Notes: generated by a model not told the origin, from the letters alone. Shown: positions 33,770 to 42,602, numbered from the stretch's first letter. The stretch is DNA of 64,000 bases from Pseudomonas sp. C2B4 (GCF_013359695.1 NZ_JABFMU010000007.1:100234-164233), one strand, 5' to 3'. Numbers and translations are program-made.

Positions 33770-34978
33770 ATGGATGTTCGCCACCTCAAAGCCTTTCTCG
33801 CCGTGTTCGAGGAACGCAATATCACCCTCGCGGCCCAGCGGTTGTTCATCAGTCAGCCCACCTTGTCGGTGACCATCAAACAACTCGAAGAAGAACTGGG
33901 GGCGACATTGTTTGTGCGCCAGCCCCGTGGCGTCGATGTCAGTGATGAGGCGCGGGTGCTGTATCCCCAGGCACTGCGCATGGTGGCGGATGCCCAAGCC
34001 TTGAGCCGGCTGTTCCGCGGCCAGGAGAACCGTACGCCGCTGACGCTGGGCATCGAAGGCGATATCGCCGACAGCCACATCGAAGCGTTCGTGCGCATGG
34101 CCCGGCAGGCGTTGCCCAATTTGCTGCTGACGCTGGAGGAAGGTTGCTGTGGCGACGGGCGTCTGGCGGTGGAAGAGATGTGCTGCGAGGACGAATTGTT
34201 CCTGCCGCTGTGGGAGGAGTCCTACGTGATGGCGCTGCCCATCGACCATCCGATGGCTAACAGCGAAAGCGGACAACCCTGGACGCCAATCAGTGACTGG
34301 ATCACCTGTCCGCAGCATCCCTCGCACCAGCGGTTGATGGCGCTGTACGGGCGTTCGCCGGGCGCGGTGGCCGGGCATGCCGGTTCGTTGAAACAAGCGC
34401 TGCACATGGTCGCCGCCGGGGTGGGTGTGGCGATGTTGCCGCAGTCACTGGTGACTGGACACGAGCGCGTGACGACCCGCGCCATGCACCTGCCGACACC
34501 GACGCGGCGGGTAGGCTTGTGCTATGCCGCGCAGGCACTGGAACTGCCGGCGTTGCGCGGGTTGCATGAGTATTTCCAGATGAATCGACCGATGCGGGTT
34601 GGGGGGGGGTTGATCAGGTTTGGGGCAGGAGGTGTCTGTTCTGACCTCTTCGCGAGCAGGCTCGCTCCCACAGGTTTAGCGCGAACCCCTGTGGGAGCGA
34701 GCCTGCTCGCGAATGGCCGCGCCGCTATTCCAACATCTTGCCCAACAACCAGCTCCCAGCCGGCCCCGGCGGATTCAGCCGCGACCACAGTGCATCCACA
34801 TACACGGTCTTCGGCCAGCCCCGCACTTGCAGTTCCTGCAGCGATCCCGGGCCAAATCGCTCCACCAGCCAGCGCGGCAACGGCGCCCAGCCGAATCCGC
34901 CCTGGGCCATCTCCAGCAGCATCAAATAACTCGGCGCCGACCAGACGCGACCCTTCGCCCGGCTTTCATAGGGATTGA
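33770..34978 (+). CDS. LysR-family regulator with read-through C-terminal extension
   Basis: The first 277 residues are a normal LysR protein: HTH MDVRHLKAFLAVFEERNITL to PTLSVTIKQLEEELG, then an effector domain. After nine consecutive G (34601-34609) the frame runs on through the REP pair and antisense over the next gene, adding about 125 residues of repeat-derived sequence (FASRLAPTG, VGASLLA). If the run had eight G, a TGA at 34611-34613 would end the protein at about 280 residues, a normal length. So the tail is due either to slippage in the G run or to a sequencing error. ATG at 33770; divergent from the SDR gene. Confidence 0.7.
   Translation: MDVRHLKAFLAVFEERNITLAAQRLFISQPTLSVTIKQLEEELGATLFVRQPRGVDVSDEARVLYPQALRMVADAQALSRLFRGQENRTPLTLGIEGDIADSHIEAFVRMARQALPNLLLTLEEGCCGDGRLAVEEMCCEDELFLPLWEESYVMALPIDHPMANSESGQPWTPISDWITCPQHPSHQRLMALYGRSPGAVAGHAGSLKQALHMVAAGVGVAMLPQSLVTGHERVTTRAMHLPTPTRRVGLCYAAQALELPALRGLHEYFQMNRPMRVGGGLIRFGAGGVCSDLFASRLAPTGLARTPVGASLLANGRAAIPTSCPTTSSQPAPADSAATTVHPHTRSSASPALAVPAAIPGQIAPPASAATAPSRIRPGPSPAASNNSAPTRRDPSPGFHRD
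34649..34713. repeat. REP pair in reversed orientation, inside the open frame of the LysR gene
   Basis: TTCGCGAGCAGGCTCGCTCC and GAGCGAGCCTGCTCGCGAA flank an 18-nt spacer. Because the upstream LysR frame has lost its stop, this pair is formally translated. Confidence 0.9.
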
Positions 34979-35579
34979 CGATGGTCGCCAGACGCAGCTC
35001 GCGGTGTTGTTGCAGCACGTCCTGATCAATGTGTTTCAGTGTGGCCAGGGGATGCCTGGGCGAAACGAACAGGGCGATTTCCGTGCGTTCGTCCACCGTT
35101 GAATTGACCAGGTCCGGCGGGTAACTGTCCTGCATTTCGGCGAAGGCCACCTGTGCCCGGCCACTTTGCACCAGCGCCACCAGGTCGTCGCATTCGGCGA
35201 TCAGGCATTCGAGTTCCAGGTCCGGATAGCGTTGCTCGAAGGCACTGAGTGACGCCTCGAAGCGGTCGGACTGGTAGGTATCGGACAATGCCACGGTCAA
35301 CTTCGCCTCAACCCCCTGGGACAGTTGACTGGCGGTCATTTCCAGGCGACTGGTGGCGGCCAGGATGTCTTCGGCGCGTTGCAACATCACGTGCCCGGCC
35401 GGGGTGAGGGTAGGTTTGCGGCTGCTGCGGTCAAACAGTTCCAGATTCAGATCGATTTCCAGGCTGGCCACCGCCGCGCTGATGGTCGATTGGCTGCGAC
35501 CCAACTTACGCGCCGCGGCGGAAAACGAACCTTGAGTGGCCGCTTGAACAAACGCCTGCAACACTTCCTGGGACGCCAT
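34725..35579 (-). CDS. LysR-family transcriptional regulator
   Basis: This 284-residue regulator has an N-terminal HTH (VLQAFVQAATQGSFSAAARKLGRSQSTISAAVASLE) and a LysR effector domain. It lies divergent from a PACE efflux gene with a 90-nt gap, the arrangement seen for AceR and the AceI pump of Acinetobacter. It is likely the local activator of that gene, which is an inference from position. Confidence 0.85.
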   Translation of the reverse strand: MASQEVLQAFVQAATQGSFSAAARKLGRSQSTISAAVASLEIDLNLELFDRSSRKPTLTPAGHVMLQRAEDILAATSRLEMTASQLSQGVEAKLTVALSDTYQSDRFEASLSAFEQRYPDLELECLIAECDDLVALVQSGRAQVAFAEMQDSYPPDLVNSTVDERTEIALFVSPRHPLATLKHIDQDVLQQHRELRLATIVNPYESRAKGRVWSAPSYLMLLEMAQGGFGWAPLPRWLVERFGPGSLQELQVRGWPKTVYVDALWSRLNPPGPAGSWLLGKMLE

Positions 35580-35668
35580 GAACTATCGCCTTGATCGATG
35601 GTTATTGGTTATGAAGTATCGGTGTGATGTTGGACCATGGCAACCATCGCTATTTGAGGAGGTGGGTC

Positions 35669-36106
35669 ATGAACATCAACAAATCCATCACGGAACGTAT
35701 TTTCCAGGCTGTCGGTTTCGAACTGCTGGCCATCCTGATCTGTACCCCGTTATTGGCCTGGATCATGGATAAACCCATGGTCGACATGGGCGTCGTGACG
35801 ATCGCCATGGCAGCGCTGGCGCTGGCGTGGAACGTGATTTTCAACGGGTACTTCGACCGTGTTCTCAAGCGCTTTGCCCTTGCGCACAACGCCTGGACGC
35901 GGGTGGTGCATGCGCTGCTGTTTGAAGGGGGGCTGGTTGCCCTGGGCGTGCCGCTGATTGCCTGGTGGCTGAACATCAGCCTGTGGCAGGCGTTCCTGCT
36001 GGATATCGGCGTGCTGCTGTTTTTCCTGCCGTATACCTATGTTTACCACTGGGTGTATGACGTGGTGCGCGAGCGAGTGGTAATGCGTGAGCACAGCAAC
36101 GCATAA
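35669..36106 (+). CDS. PACE family efflux transporter
   Basis: This 145-residue membrane protein has four transmembrane segments arranged as two bacterial transmembrane pair domains, each with the R/F-x-x-E-type start: ERIFQAVGFELLAILICTP and, after the loop, FEGGLVALGVPLIAWWL. The loop WNVIFNGYFDRVLKRF is typical. PACE proteins export biocides such as chlorhexidine and natural polyamines. TGAGGAGGTGGGTC is a very strong ribosome binding site. The divergent LysR gene is the likely regulator. Confidence 0.9.
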   Translation: MNINKSITERIFQAVGFELLAILICTPLLAWIMDKPMVDMGVVTIAMAALALAWNVIFNGYFDRVLKRFALAHNAWTRVVHALLFEGGLVALGVPLIAWWLNISLWQAFLLDIGVLLFFLPYTYVYHWVYDVVRERVVMREHSNA

Positions 36107-36107
36107 C

Positions 36108-36199
36108 CTGTGGGAGCGAGCCTGCTCGCGAAAGCGGCCTGTCAGGCAACATTGATATCGACTGACACGACGCCTTCGCGAGCAGGCTCGCTCCCACGG
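36108..36199. repeat. REPIN (paired GI-type REP)
   Basis: Standard TGGGAG arms; the last base of the right arm is changed (CCCACGG). Confidence 0.9.
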
Positions 36200-36215
36200 T
36201 TGTTTTGCGGTGTCC

Positions 36216-37829
36216 TTAGAAAATCTGGGTAAACAACCAATACAAACTGCCCGACAACAAAATCGCCGCCGGCAACGTCAGGACCCACGCCATCAGCAGA
36301 TTGCGGATGGTCTTCATCTGCAAGCCGCCGCCGTTGGCGACCATGGTCCCGGCCACGCCTGACGACAGCACATGGGTGGTCGATACCGGCAAGCCGAACA
36401 TATCGGCAGCACCGATGGTCAGCATGGCCACGGTTTCCGCCGAGGCGCCCTGGGCGTAGGTCAGGTGGGTCTTGCCGATCTTTTCACCCACCGTCACCAC
36501 GATGCGCTTCCAGCCGACCATGGTGCCCAATCCCAGGGCGATGGCCACGGCGATCTTCACCCATAGCGGAATGAAACGCGTGGCGTTGTCGATCTGTTGC
36601 TTGAACAATTGCAGCTTGCCGGTGGTGTCGGCGTCGAAGTTGCCGACCTTGTTCTTGTCCATCAGGCGGATGGTTTCGCTGGTCAGGTACATGTCGTTAC
36701 GCACGTTGCCCATGGCCTCGGCCGGGACTTTCGACAAGGAGCCGTAACCTTTCACTTCGTTGCCGATGTTGCCCGCCAGCGCGGCCAGCGCGGGGATCAG
36801 TTGCGGCGTGACTTCCTTGCTGCGCACGTAATCGGACAGGATCGGTCGCGGGTCGGCTGGGGCCGGCAGCGGCGCATTCTTCACCAGGGCCTGCTGGGTG
36901 ACTTCCGCCACGGCCGCGAACTGCAGGGCCTGATCCGCCGGCATGGTACGGTTCAGGGCGTAAGCCATCGGCAGGGTGCCGACCAGAATCAACATGATCA
37001 GGCCCATGCCTTTCTGCCCGTCATTGGAGCCGTGGGCGAAGGACACGCCGGTGCAGGTCAGGATCAACATGCCGCGAATCCACCACGGCGGCGGGCTGTT
37101 GCCTTTCGGCGCCTTGTACAGCGCACGGTTCTTGACGAACGCGCGCAAGGCCAGCAACAACAACGCGGCGCAGCCGAAGCCCACCAGTGGCGAGAGCAGC
37201 AGTGCGTAGCCGACCTTGGTTGCCTGCGCCCAGTCCACGCCACTGGTGCCGTCACGCCCGTGCATCAGCGCGTTGGCCACACCGACGCCGATGATCGAGC
37301 CGATCAGCGTGTGGGAGGAAGACGCCGGCAAGCCCAGCCACCAGGTGCCGAGGTTCCACAGGATCGCGGCGATCAAAAGGGCGAAGATCATCGCGAAACC
37401 GGCGGAAGACCCCACCTGCAGAATCAGCTCCACCGGCAGCAGCGCGATGATGCCGAACGCCACCGCACCGCTGGACAGCAGCACGCCGAGGAAATTGAAG
37501 AAACCCGACCAGACCACGGCAAAGTGCGGTGGCAGCGAGTGGGTGTAAATCACCGTGGCCACGGCATTGGCGGTGTCGTGGAAGCCGTTTACGAACTCGA
37601 AGCCCAGGGCAATCAGCAATGCCACGCCCAACAACAGAAACGGCGTCCAGGTGGTCACCACGGTGCCGAGTCCGTTTATGTCGCGCATCAGGCTGTAGGC
37701 AGTGAACAGCAATCCCATGGCCAGCACTGCGAAAAACACTACGAAGGTGAACAGGCCGGGTTTTTTATCCAGCTGCGGTTGACCACTGCTGACGGGCGTC
37801 TGGGCAGCGGAGAAGGAAGGCGTAGCCAT
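36216..37829 (-). CDS. pit: Inorganic phosphate transporter, Pit family
   Basis: This 537-residue inner-membrane protein has two PitA repeats, each with a GFHDTANA-like motif: FVNGFHDTANAVATVIYT in the first and FAHGSNDGQKGMGL in the second. PASSSHTLIGSIIGVG and PVSTTHVLSSGVAGTM are the paired substrate motifs. It moves phosphate with divalent metal by proton symport. The ATG at 37829 is 9 nt after AGGA; the ATG nine bases upstream has no spacing to it. A soluble loop of about 120 residues separates the repeats. Confidence 0.9.
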   Translation of the reverse strand: MATPSFSAAQTPVSSGQPQLDKKPGLFTFVVFFAVLAMGLLFTAYSLMRDINGLGTVVTTWTPFLLLGVALLIALGFEFVNGFHDTANAVATVIYTHSLPPHFAVVWSGFFNFLGVLLSSGAVAFGIIALLPVELILQVGSSAGFAMIFALLIAAILWNLGTWWLGLPASSSHTLIGSIIGVGVANALMHGRDGTSGVDWAQATKVGYALLLSPLVGFGCAALLLLALRAFVKNRALYKAPKGNSPPPWWIRGMLILTCTGVSFAHGSNDGQKGMGLIMLILVGTLPMAYALNRTMPADQALQFAAVAEVTQQALVKNAPLPAPADPRPILSDYVRSKEVTPQLIPALAALAGNIGNEVKGYGSLSKVPAEAMGNVRNDMYLTSETIRLMDKNKVGNFDADTTGKLQLFKQQIDNATRFIPLWVKIAVAIALGLGTMVGWKRIVVTVGEKIGKTHLTYAQGASAETVAMLTIGAADMFGLPVSTTHVLSSGVAGTMVANGGGLQMKTIRNLLMAWVLTLPAAILLSGSLYWLFTQIF

Positions 37830-37972
37830 GCCGGACATTCCTGAGGAGGGACGGAGTGTTCGTCATGATCGGCGCTAAATATTACACAAAGGCTGCGCTA
37901 GATCAGGGTTTGGGCGTTTGGTGGATCCGTTGATCCGAATCCATTACTACCTGTCGGCGCCAAATCTGAGAC

Positions 37973-38063
37973 CTGTGGGAGCGAGCCTGCTCGCGAAGGC
38001 GGTATTACATTCAGTATCTGTGCGTCTGACACGCCGCCATCGCGAGCAGGCTCGCTCCCACAG
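37973..38063. repeat. REPIN (paired GI-type REP)
   Basis: Standard TGGGAG arms lie between two minus-strand genes. Confidence 0.9.
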
Positions 38064-38077
38064 GATTTCAAGCGCGC

Positions 38078-39100
38078 TCAATAATCCCGCCGCTTGCGAA
38101 ACGCCCACCGCCCGGCAATCACGGTAAAGGTCGCGACCAGTGCCACCAGGATCCAGAACCCTTCCGGATCCTGTGAAAGCGGCACCCCACCCACATTCAT
38201 CCCGAAAAAACCGGCAATGATGTTGATCGGCAACGCCAGCACCGTGACCACGGTCAGGGTGAACAGCGTGCGGTTGCTCTGTTCGTTGAGGTTGGCGGCG
38301 ATTTCTTCCTGCAACAGCTTGATGCGTTCACCGAGGGCCGTCAGGTCGTTGATGATCAGCGCAAATTCCTCGGTGGATTTGCGCAGTTCCTTGACGTCTT
38401 CCTTTTGCAGCCAGGGCGGCGGGCGATTGAGCAGTCGCAGCAGCGACCCCGGTTCCAGCGCCAACAGACGTTGCAGGCGCACCAGCACCCTGCGATTGGC
38501 GCCCAGTTCGGCGCGGTTGGTCGACAATCGCTGCGACAGCAACTCGTCTTCGACCTGATCCACGCTCAGGCTGGTCTTGCGCACGATCTGGGTCAGCACT
38601 TCGCCCTGATCGCGCAGCAGGTGGACCAGCAATTCCAGCGGCGAACGAAAACGCTCGCCGGCCTTCACCGACGAGCGCAATTTGTCCACCGAGTGCAACG
38701 GCTGCAGGCGCGCACTGATGATCAGCCGGCTGCGCACACAGACCCACAGCGTCGAGACATCCGACGAGACCATGCTGCTGAGGTTGAACACCACATCGTT
38801 GACCACCGCCAGCAATGCCGAGTCGACATGCTCGATACGCGTTGAGCGTGAGCCTTCATGCAGGGCTTCGAAAAACTCGTCGGGGAGTTCCAGATGACGT
38901 TTCATCCAGCGTTCGCACGCGGCATGGGCGAGGTTCAGGTGTAGCCACAGGAATTCGTCGCTGTCCTGGGGTTGTTGCAGGCACTGCAAGGCCCTGGCCG
39001 AGTCGATCTCGCGCCCGCGTTCACCGGGGCGAAAACTGAATCCGTACAGCAAGCCGAACAGGTCCGGATCGCGATGGCTTTGATCGATGCTGTGGTTCAT
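38078..39100 (-). CDS. CorA/ZntB-like metal cation transporter
   Basis: This 340-residue CorA-superfamily protein has a long N-terminal cytoplasmic domain and two C-terminal membrane helices; the pore signature is FFGMNVGG (GMN). The ending WRAFRKRRDY-like basic tail follows. The sequence before the helices (LLQEEIAANLNEQSNRTLFTLTVVTVLALP) is typical of ZntB. It probably transports zinc or magnesium. ATG at 39100; the TTG four codons earlier is a less likely start. Confidence 0.85.
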   Translation of the reverse strand: MNHSIDQSHRDPDLFGLLYGFSFRPGERGREIDSARALQCLQQPQDSDEFLWLHLNLAHAACERWMKRHLELPDEFFEALHEGSRSTRIEHVDSALLAVVNDVVFNLSSMVSSDVSTLWVCVRSRLIISARLQPLHSVDKLRSSVKAGERFRSPLELLVHLLRDQGEVLTQIVRKTSLSVDQVEDELLSQRLSTNRAELGANRRVLVRLQRLLALEPGSLLRLLNRPPPWLQKEDVKELRKSTEEFALIINDLTALGERIKLLQEEIAANLNEQSNRTLFTLTVVTVLALPINIIAGFFGMNVGGVPLSQDPEGFWILVALVATFTVIAGRWAFRKRRDY

Positions 39101-39299
39101 GAGGACTCGCAAGGGAGATGCCTGTCGCGGGTTTTACAGGTTCAGGTGAGCCGCATCATCGCAACGCCGTTTGACGGTTTTGTGACGATTGCGTGGCGAG
39201 CAGCCGCTTTGTATCGGTATTGAGACCGAGTCGGTACACAGTCGATCTCAAGTGCGGCCATGGCGTGTCGATGATCGGGTAAACCTGAACCCACATTGG

Positions 39300-39752
39300 A
39301 TGAACACCATGGTCAGCATCACCAACATTTCGATTCCGCAAACCTTGTCCACTGCTTCGACGACCGCCAGCACGGTCGCCAGCGGCGCCACTGAAGACAC
39401 CACGGCGGCGTCTGCCACGACAGCAACAACCGACAGCGCCAAGGTGCCTGTCGGCGGCGCTGCGGCATCGGGGGACAGCAGTTCCAGCAGCAGCGAAGAA
39501 TCCGATGCAGTGAAAGAGCTGCGCAAGCAGATCGCGGAACTGCAAAAGCAGTTGCAGGAACAGCAGCAGCAACTGCAAGCGGCCCAGGCCAAGCGGGAAG
39601 ACGATGCGGCCAAGGCCAGCGCCGTGGCGGCTGCCCAATCGCAGATCGCGTCGACTTCCGCGTCGTTGCAGAGCGCGGCAGCGGCGTTGTTGCAGGCGCT
39701 GACGGACACCTCTTCCAGCACCTCGGGGGCGCTGGTCAGCACCACCGCCTGA
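39300..39752 (+). CDS. Low-complexity Ser/Thr/Ala-rich protein with coiled coil
   Basis: This 150-residue protein has an N-terminal half of Thr, Ala and Ser repeats, a serine run (SSSSSSEES) and a heptad-like coiled coil (KELRKQIAELQKQLQEQQQQL). It ends in an Ala/Ser-rich tail. There is no signal peptide. The coiled coil resembles FlxA-like proteins, but the match is weak. The start may also be the ATG at 39309. Function unknown. Confidence 0.6.
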   Translation: MNTMVSITNISIPQTLSTASTTASTVASGATEDTTAASATTATTDSAKVPVGGAAASGDSSSSSSEESDAVKELRKQIAELQKQLQEQQQQLQAAQAKREDDAAKASAVAAAQSQIASTSASLQSAAAALLQALTDTSSSTSGALVSTTA

Positions 39753-39770
39753 TCAATCGTCCAGACGCAA

Positions 39771-39803
39771 AAAAGCCGCACGATCATCAGACCGTGCGGC
39801 TTT
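39771..39803. terminator. Bidirectional terminator
   Basis: AAGCCGCACG / CGTGCGGCTT form a stem between convergent genes. The A-run before and short TTT after favour termination mainly of the minus-strand PepSY gene. Confidence 0.7.
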
Positions 39804-39823
39804 GCGCGGAGCGTCGGTTTGCC

Positions 39824-40126
39824 TTACTTGTTGTTCAGAACCTCGCCGGTAGCAGCCAGTATGTCCACATCCCACTTCACGTTATTTGGGTCGCGCCCTT
39901 CGACTTCGTAGATGTAACCCTTGAAGCGATGTTCCAGTTGGGTTTCGGTAATCGTCGAACCCGGGTGCAGCTTCAGGGCGATCTGGGTCAGCTCTTCCAG
40001 TGGCTTGACCTTGCCTTCCTTGATCAGCTGAGGAATCTGGTGCAGCAGGACATCATCTTCTTTCGCCTGGACCAAAGCGGCAGGGATCAGGGTGACAGCG
40101 GCGATCAGGGCAAACACGGTTTTCAT
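39824..40126 (-). CDS. Periplasmic PepSY-domain protein, copy 1
   Basis: This 100-residue protein has a signal peptide (MKTVFALIAAVTLIPAALVQA) and a single PepSY-like domain: LIKEGKVKPLEELTQIALKL, then YIYEVEGRDPNNVKWDVDILAATGEVL. It is a paralogue of the next gene upstream. PepSY domains are thought to inhibit proteases or to bind metals; the family is often under two-component control. Its promoter region contains the repeated CTTAAT/CTTAAA boxes. Confidence 0.85.
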   Translation of the reverse strand: MKTVFALIAAVTLIPAALVQAKEDDVLLHQIPQLIKEGKVKPLEELTQIALKLHPGSTITETQLEHRFKGYIYEVEGRDPNNVKWDVDILAATGEVLNNK

Positions 40127-40176
40127 GGGGTTCTTTCCTTGGAAGAGTGAATTTGAAATCAAGTTAATTGCGGTAA

Positions 40177-40203
40177 CTTAATCCACCCTTAAATGCCCTT
40201 TAA
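40177..40203. promoter_or_regulatory. Repeated CTTAA boxes upstream of PepSY copy 1
   Basis: CTTAAT-CCACC-CTTAAA followed by CTTTAA: direct repeats with helical-turn spacing, close to the PmrA/ColR-type pattern (Y)TTAA(K)-N5-(Y)TTAA. The same set recurs before copy 2. Confidence 0.5.
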
Positions 40204-40234
40204 CCGAATCAAAGATTTACAAACCTTCGGGCGC

Positions 40235-40273
40235 AAAAAAAGCCGCGCGATCCGGAAATCGCGCGGCTTTTTT
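40235..40273. terminator. Rho-independent terminator between the PepSY genes
   Basis: AAGCCGCGCGAT / ATCGCGCGGCTT form a perfect 12-bp stem with A7 before and T6 after, so it can act on either strand. It ends the copy 2 transcript. Confidence 0.9.
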
Positions 40274-40284
40274 GGACCTGTGTA

Positions 40285-40596
40285 TCAGTCGTCTATTTTG
40301 TTTTTCAGCACTTCGCCGGTGGCGGCATTCAGCTCCACTTCCCACTTAACGTTTTTGGCGTCACGCAGATCGACTTCGTACTCGTAGAAGCTATTGGAGT
40401 GGTGATTGTCCAGGTCGCTGTCCTTGATGGTGGCGCCGGGGTGCAGCTTCAACACGATCTGATTGAGTTCTTCCAGCGGCTTGATCTTGCCGTCCTTGAC
40501 CAGTTGCGGGATCTGGTCGACCGGTACATCGGCCTGGGCCAAACCGGCGGTGAGTGTCAGGGTGGCAGCGGCGAACAGGGCAGTCAGGGTTTTCAT
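40285..40596 (-). CDS. Periplasmic PepSY-domain protein, copy 2
   Basis: This 103-residue paralogue of the preceding gene has signal peptide MKTLTALFAAATLTLTAGLAQA, the same LVKDGKIKPLEELNQIVLKL helix and a FYEYEVDLRDAKNVKWEVEL sheet. The two genes have separate terminators and similar promoters, so they are duplicated units under common control rather than one operon. A 13-nt direct repeat, GCTGTTTAAGTG, lies just upstream of the start. Confidence 0.85.
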   Translation of the reverse strand: MKTLTALFAAATLTLTAGLAQADVPVDQIPQLVKDGKIKPLEELNQIVLKLHPGATIKDSDLDNHHSNSFYEYEVDLRDAKNVKWEVELNAATGEVLKNKIDD

Positions 40597-40663
40597 GAGC
40601 ATCTTTCCTTAGCTGTTTAAGTGAGGCTGAGCTGTTTAAGTGGGACCAGATTAATTGTGGCAA

Positions 40664-40690
40664 CTTAATTCAGCCTTAAATTCCCTTAAC
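40664..40690. promoter_or_regulatory. Repeated CTTAA boxes upstream of PepSY copy 2
   Basis: CTTAAT-N5-CTTAAA-N4-CTTAAC, three direct repeats at 10-11-nt spacing, matching those before copy 1. They suit an OmpR-type response regulator. Confidence 0.5.
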
Positions 40691-40703
40691 CCGCGCCGAC
40701 GTC

Positions 40704-40767
40704 TTCGCGAGCAGGCTCGCTCCCACAGGTTTACGCCAATATCTGTGGGAGCGAGCCTGCTCGCGAA
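40704..40767. repeat. REP pair in reversed orientation
   Basis: TTCGCGAGCAGGCTCGCTCC and CTGTGGGAGCGAGCCTGCTC enclose about 15 nt. Confidence 0.9.
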
Positions 40768-40788
40768 TGCAGACACCTCGGTCCCGGA

Positions 40789-41925
40789 TCAATACCCGTT
40801 ATTCTTCAACACCAGATCAACACTCGCCGCCGGCCGCTTATAGAATTTCAACAACTCACTGGCACGATTGGTAAAGATCCCATCCACCCCGGCCGCCATG
40901 ACCTTCTGGAAATCCACCGCTTCGTCGATGGTGTAGACATGCACCAGCAGCCCCTGATCGTGGGTGTACTGGTTCATCCACGGTTGCACCAGATCCGCGT
41001 AACTCTGATCGCCACCCAAGGTCAACGCGGCGGACGGGCCAGTGCCGATCGCACCCTGGGTCTTGGCGTAGTCGACCCAGCGCTGGAATTCGGCTTTGTC
41101 CTTCGGTTGCTGTTTGGCGTAGTAAGCGGCCTTGTCCTTCTCGCCGGACTGGGCAAACGTCACCTTCGATTCAGGCTCGATATTGCCTTCGCCGACCCAC
41201 AACAACAGGATTTTCGGCACCTGCGGCATTTCCTTTTGCAGCAGTTCGAGACTGCTCTTCTCGAAGGTTTGCAGGATCACCTTGCCTTTGCCCTGGCCGA
41301 CCGCCAGCTCGCTTTTCGCCAGTTTCGAACCGGCCGGGCTCAGCCAGCCACGGTCCTGGAGTTTCGCCTTCAGGTCATGCTCGATGCCGGGAAATTGCTT
41401 CGGCTCCTTGGTCTCGATGTACAGGCCTGGCTTGTGCAGCGGATTGCTTTGGGCAATGTCGATGATTTCATCGAGGGTCAGGATTTTCAGACCCGGGTAG
41501 GAAGGACGCGCGCGATCCGGGTAAGCCGTGTTGAACCAGCTACCGGCATCCAGGGTTTTCAGTTCGGCCATGGTGAAGGCGTTGGCCGGGCTGTCCTTGC
41601 GCTCGGGGAACTTGATCGCAACGTCGGTGGTGCGTTGCAAGTTGTTGTCGTGCAGGGCGAACAGCACGCCATCCTTGCTGCGTTGCAGGTCGAGTTCCAG
41701 GTAATCGGCACCGAGGTCGCGGGCCAGCTTGTACGCGGCGGCGGTGGACTCCGGTGCATCGAACGACGCGCCACGGTGGGCGATCACGGCCGGGTGCGGG
41801 ATACCCAAACGGGTCGCCAGCGCGGTGGGGCTGGGCTCGCTGGCGGCTTGGGCCTGAGCCGGAACTTGAACGACGCCGAGCAGCAGGCTCAGCATCAGGG
41901 CGCGTTGGGTGAAGGTGGCTGGCAT
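40789..41925 (-). CDS. glpQ: Periplasmic glycerophosphodiester phosphodiesterase
   Basis: This 378-residue enzyme has a signal peptide (cleavage near AQA, residue 27) and the GDPD catalytic motifs IAHRGASFDAPEST (H50, R51, E59) and YLELDLQRSKDGVLFALHD (E77, D79, H92). It hydrolyses glycerophosphodiesters to glycerol 3-phosphate and an alcohol. The length suits GlpQ rather than cytosolic UgpQ. The pit phosphate transporter nearby is not in the same operon. Confidence 0.9.
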   Translation of the reverse strand: MPATFTQRALMLSLLLGVVQVPAQAQAASEPSPTALATRLGIPHPAVIAHRGASFDAPESTAAAYKLARDLGADYLELDLQRSKDGVLFALHDNNLQRTTDVAIKFPERKDSPANAFTMAELKTLDAGSWFNTAYPDRARPSYPGLKILTLDEIIDIAQSNPLHKPGLYIETKEPKQFPGIEHDLKAKLQDRGWLSPAGSKLAKSELAVGQGKGKVILQTFEKSSLELLQKEMPQVPKILLLWVGEGNIEPESKVTFAQSGEKDKAAYYAKQQPKDKAEFQRWVDYAKTQGAIGTGPSAALTLGGDQSYADLVQPWMNQYTHDQGLLVHVYTIDEAVDFQKVMAAGVDGIFTNRASELLKFYKRPAASVDLVLKNNGY

Positions 41926-42148
41926 GGTCGAGATCCTTTCGCGAGGGTTTTCAAAGACGTCCCTTTTAACAACTGAGCGTTGCCGACGCTATCGCGAGAC
42001 CGACATAAGCGTGTTTAAAGCTGATGTTCGTCAGCGTTTTTGTGGGCCTGTTTGCAGTACGCTTGGCCCCGGCAATTTCCCCGGCAGAGGGAAAAGCCAA
42101 TCGCAGGCCCTGCGTGTAAACCAACAATCACTGCTTGTGAGGTTTACC

Positions 42149-42475
42149 ATGCGCATCACTTCCCAGCTCATTTGCCAGGCGGCCGACCAACTCAAAGGCT
42201 TCGTCGGCCTTAATCGCAAGACCGGCCACTACATCGTGCGCTTCAGCGAAGACTCCTTCGGCATGGACGTGGCGGACGACGGCATCATTCCCACCAGCGA
42301 ATTCGTCTGGGCTGCCGGGCCCGAGCAAACCATGACCCTCAAGCGCGAGTTGATCCAGTTGCTGTTGGATCAGAACATCGATGACAGGATCAACATCACC
42401 GAGCCATTGCGGGTGTACATGAACAGGCGGGATGTGCCGGAGATTGCGGCGGTGCGGAGTTTGGTGCGGGGCTGA
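42149..42475 (+). CDS. DUF2025 family protein
   Basis: This 108-residue protein starts MRITSQLICQAADQLKGFVGL and contains HYIVRFSEDSFGMDVADD and INITEPLRVYMNRRD. It is a Pseudomonas-restricted family without known function. TGTGAGGTTTACC precedes the ATG; the longer open frame upstream has no start. It stands alone between glpQ (divergent) and a reversed REP pair. Confidence 0.8.
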   Translation: MRITSQLICQAADQLKGFVGLNRKTGHYIVRFSEDSFGMDVADDGIIPTSEFVWAAGPEQTMTLKRELIQLLLDQNIDDRINITEPLRVYMNRRDVPEIAAVRSLVRG

Positions 42476-42501
42476 GATTTTGCGGTGATTCGGCTGGCCT
42501 C

Positions 42502-42595
42502 TTCGCGAGCAGGCTCGCTCCCACAGGTTGAATCCGGTCGGGCACAAATGCTGTGAACGACACAGATCCACTGTGGGAGCGAGCCTGCTCGCGAA
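42502..42595. repeat. REP pair in reversed orientation, long spacer
   Basis: TTCGCGAGCAGGCTCGCTCC and CTGTGGGAGCGAGCCTGCTC are 44 nt apart, longer than in the other reversed pairs. Confidence 0.9.
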
Positions 42596-42602
42596 AGCGG
42601 TC

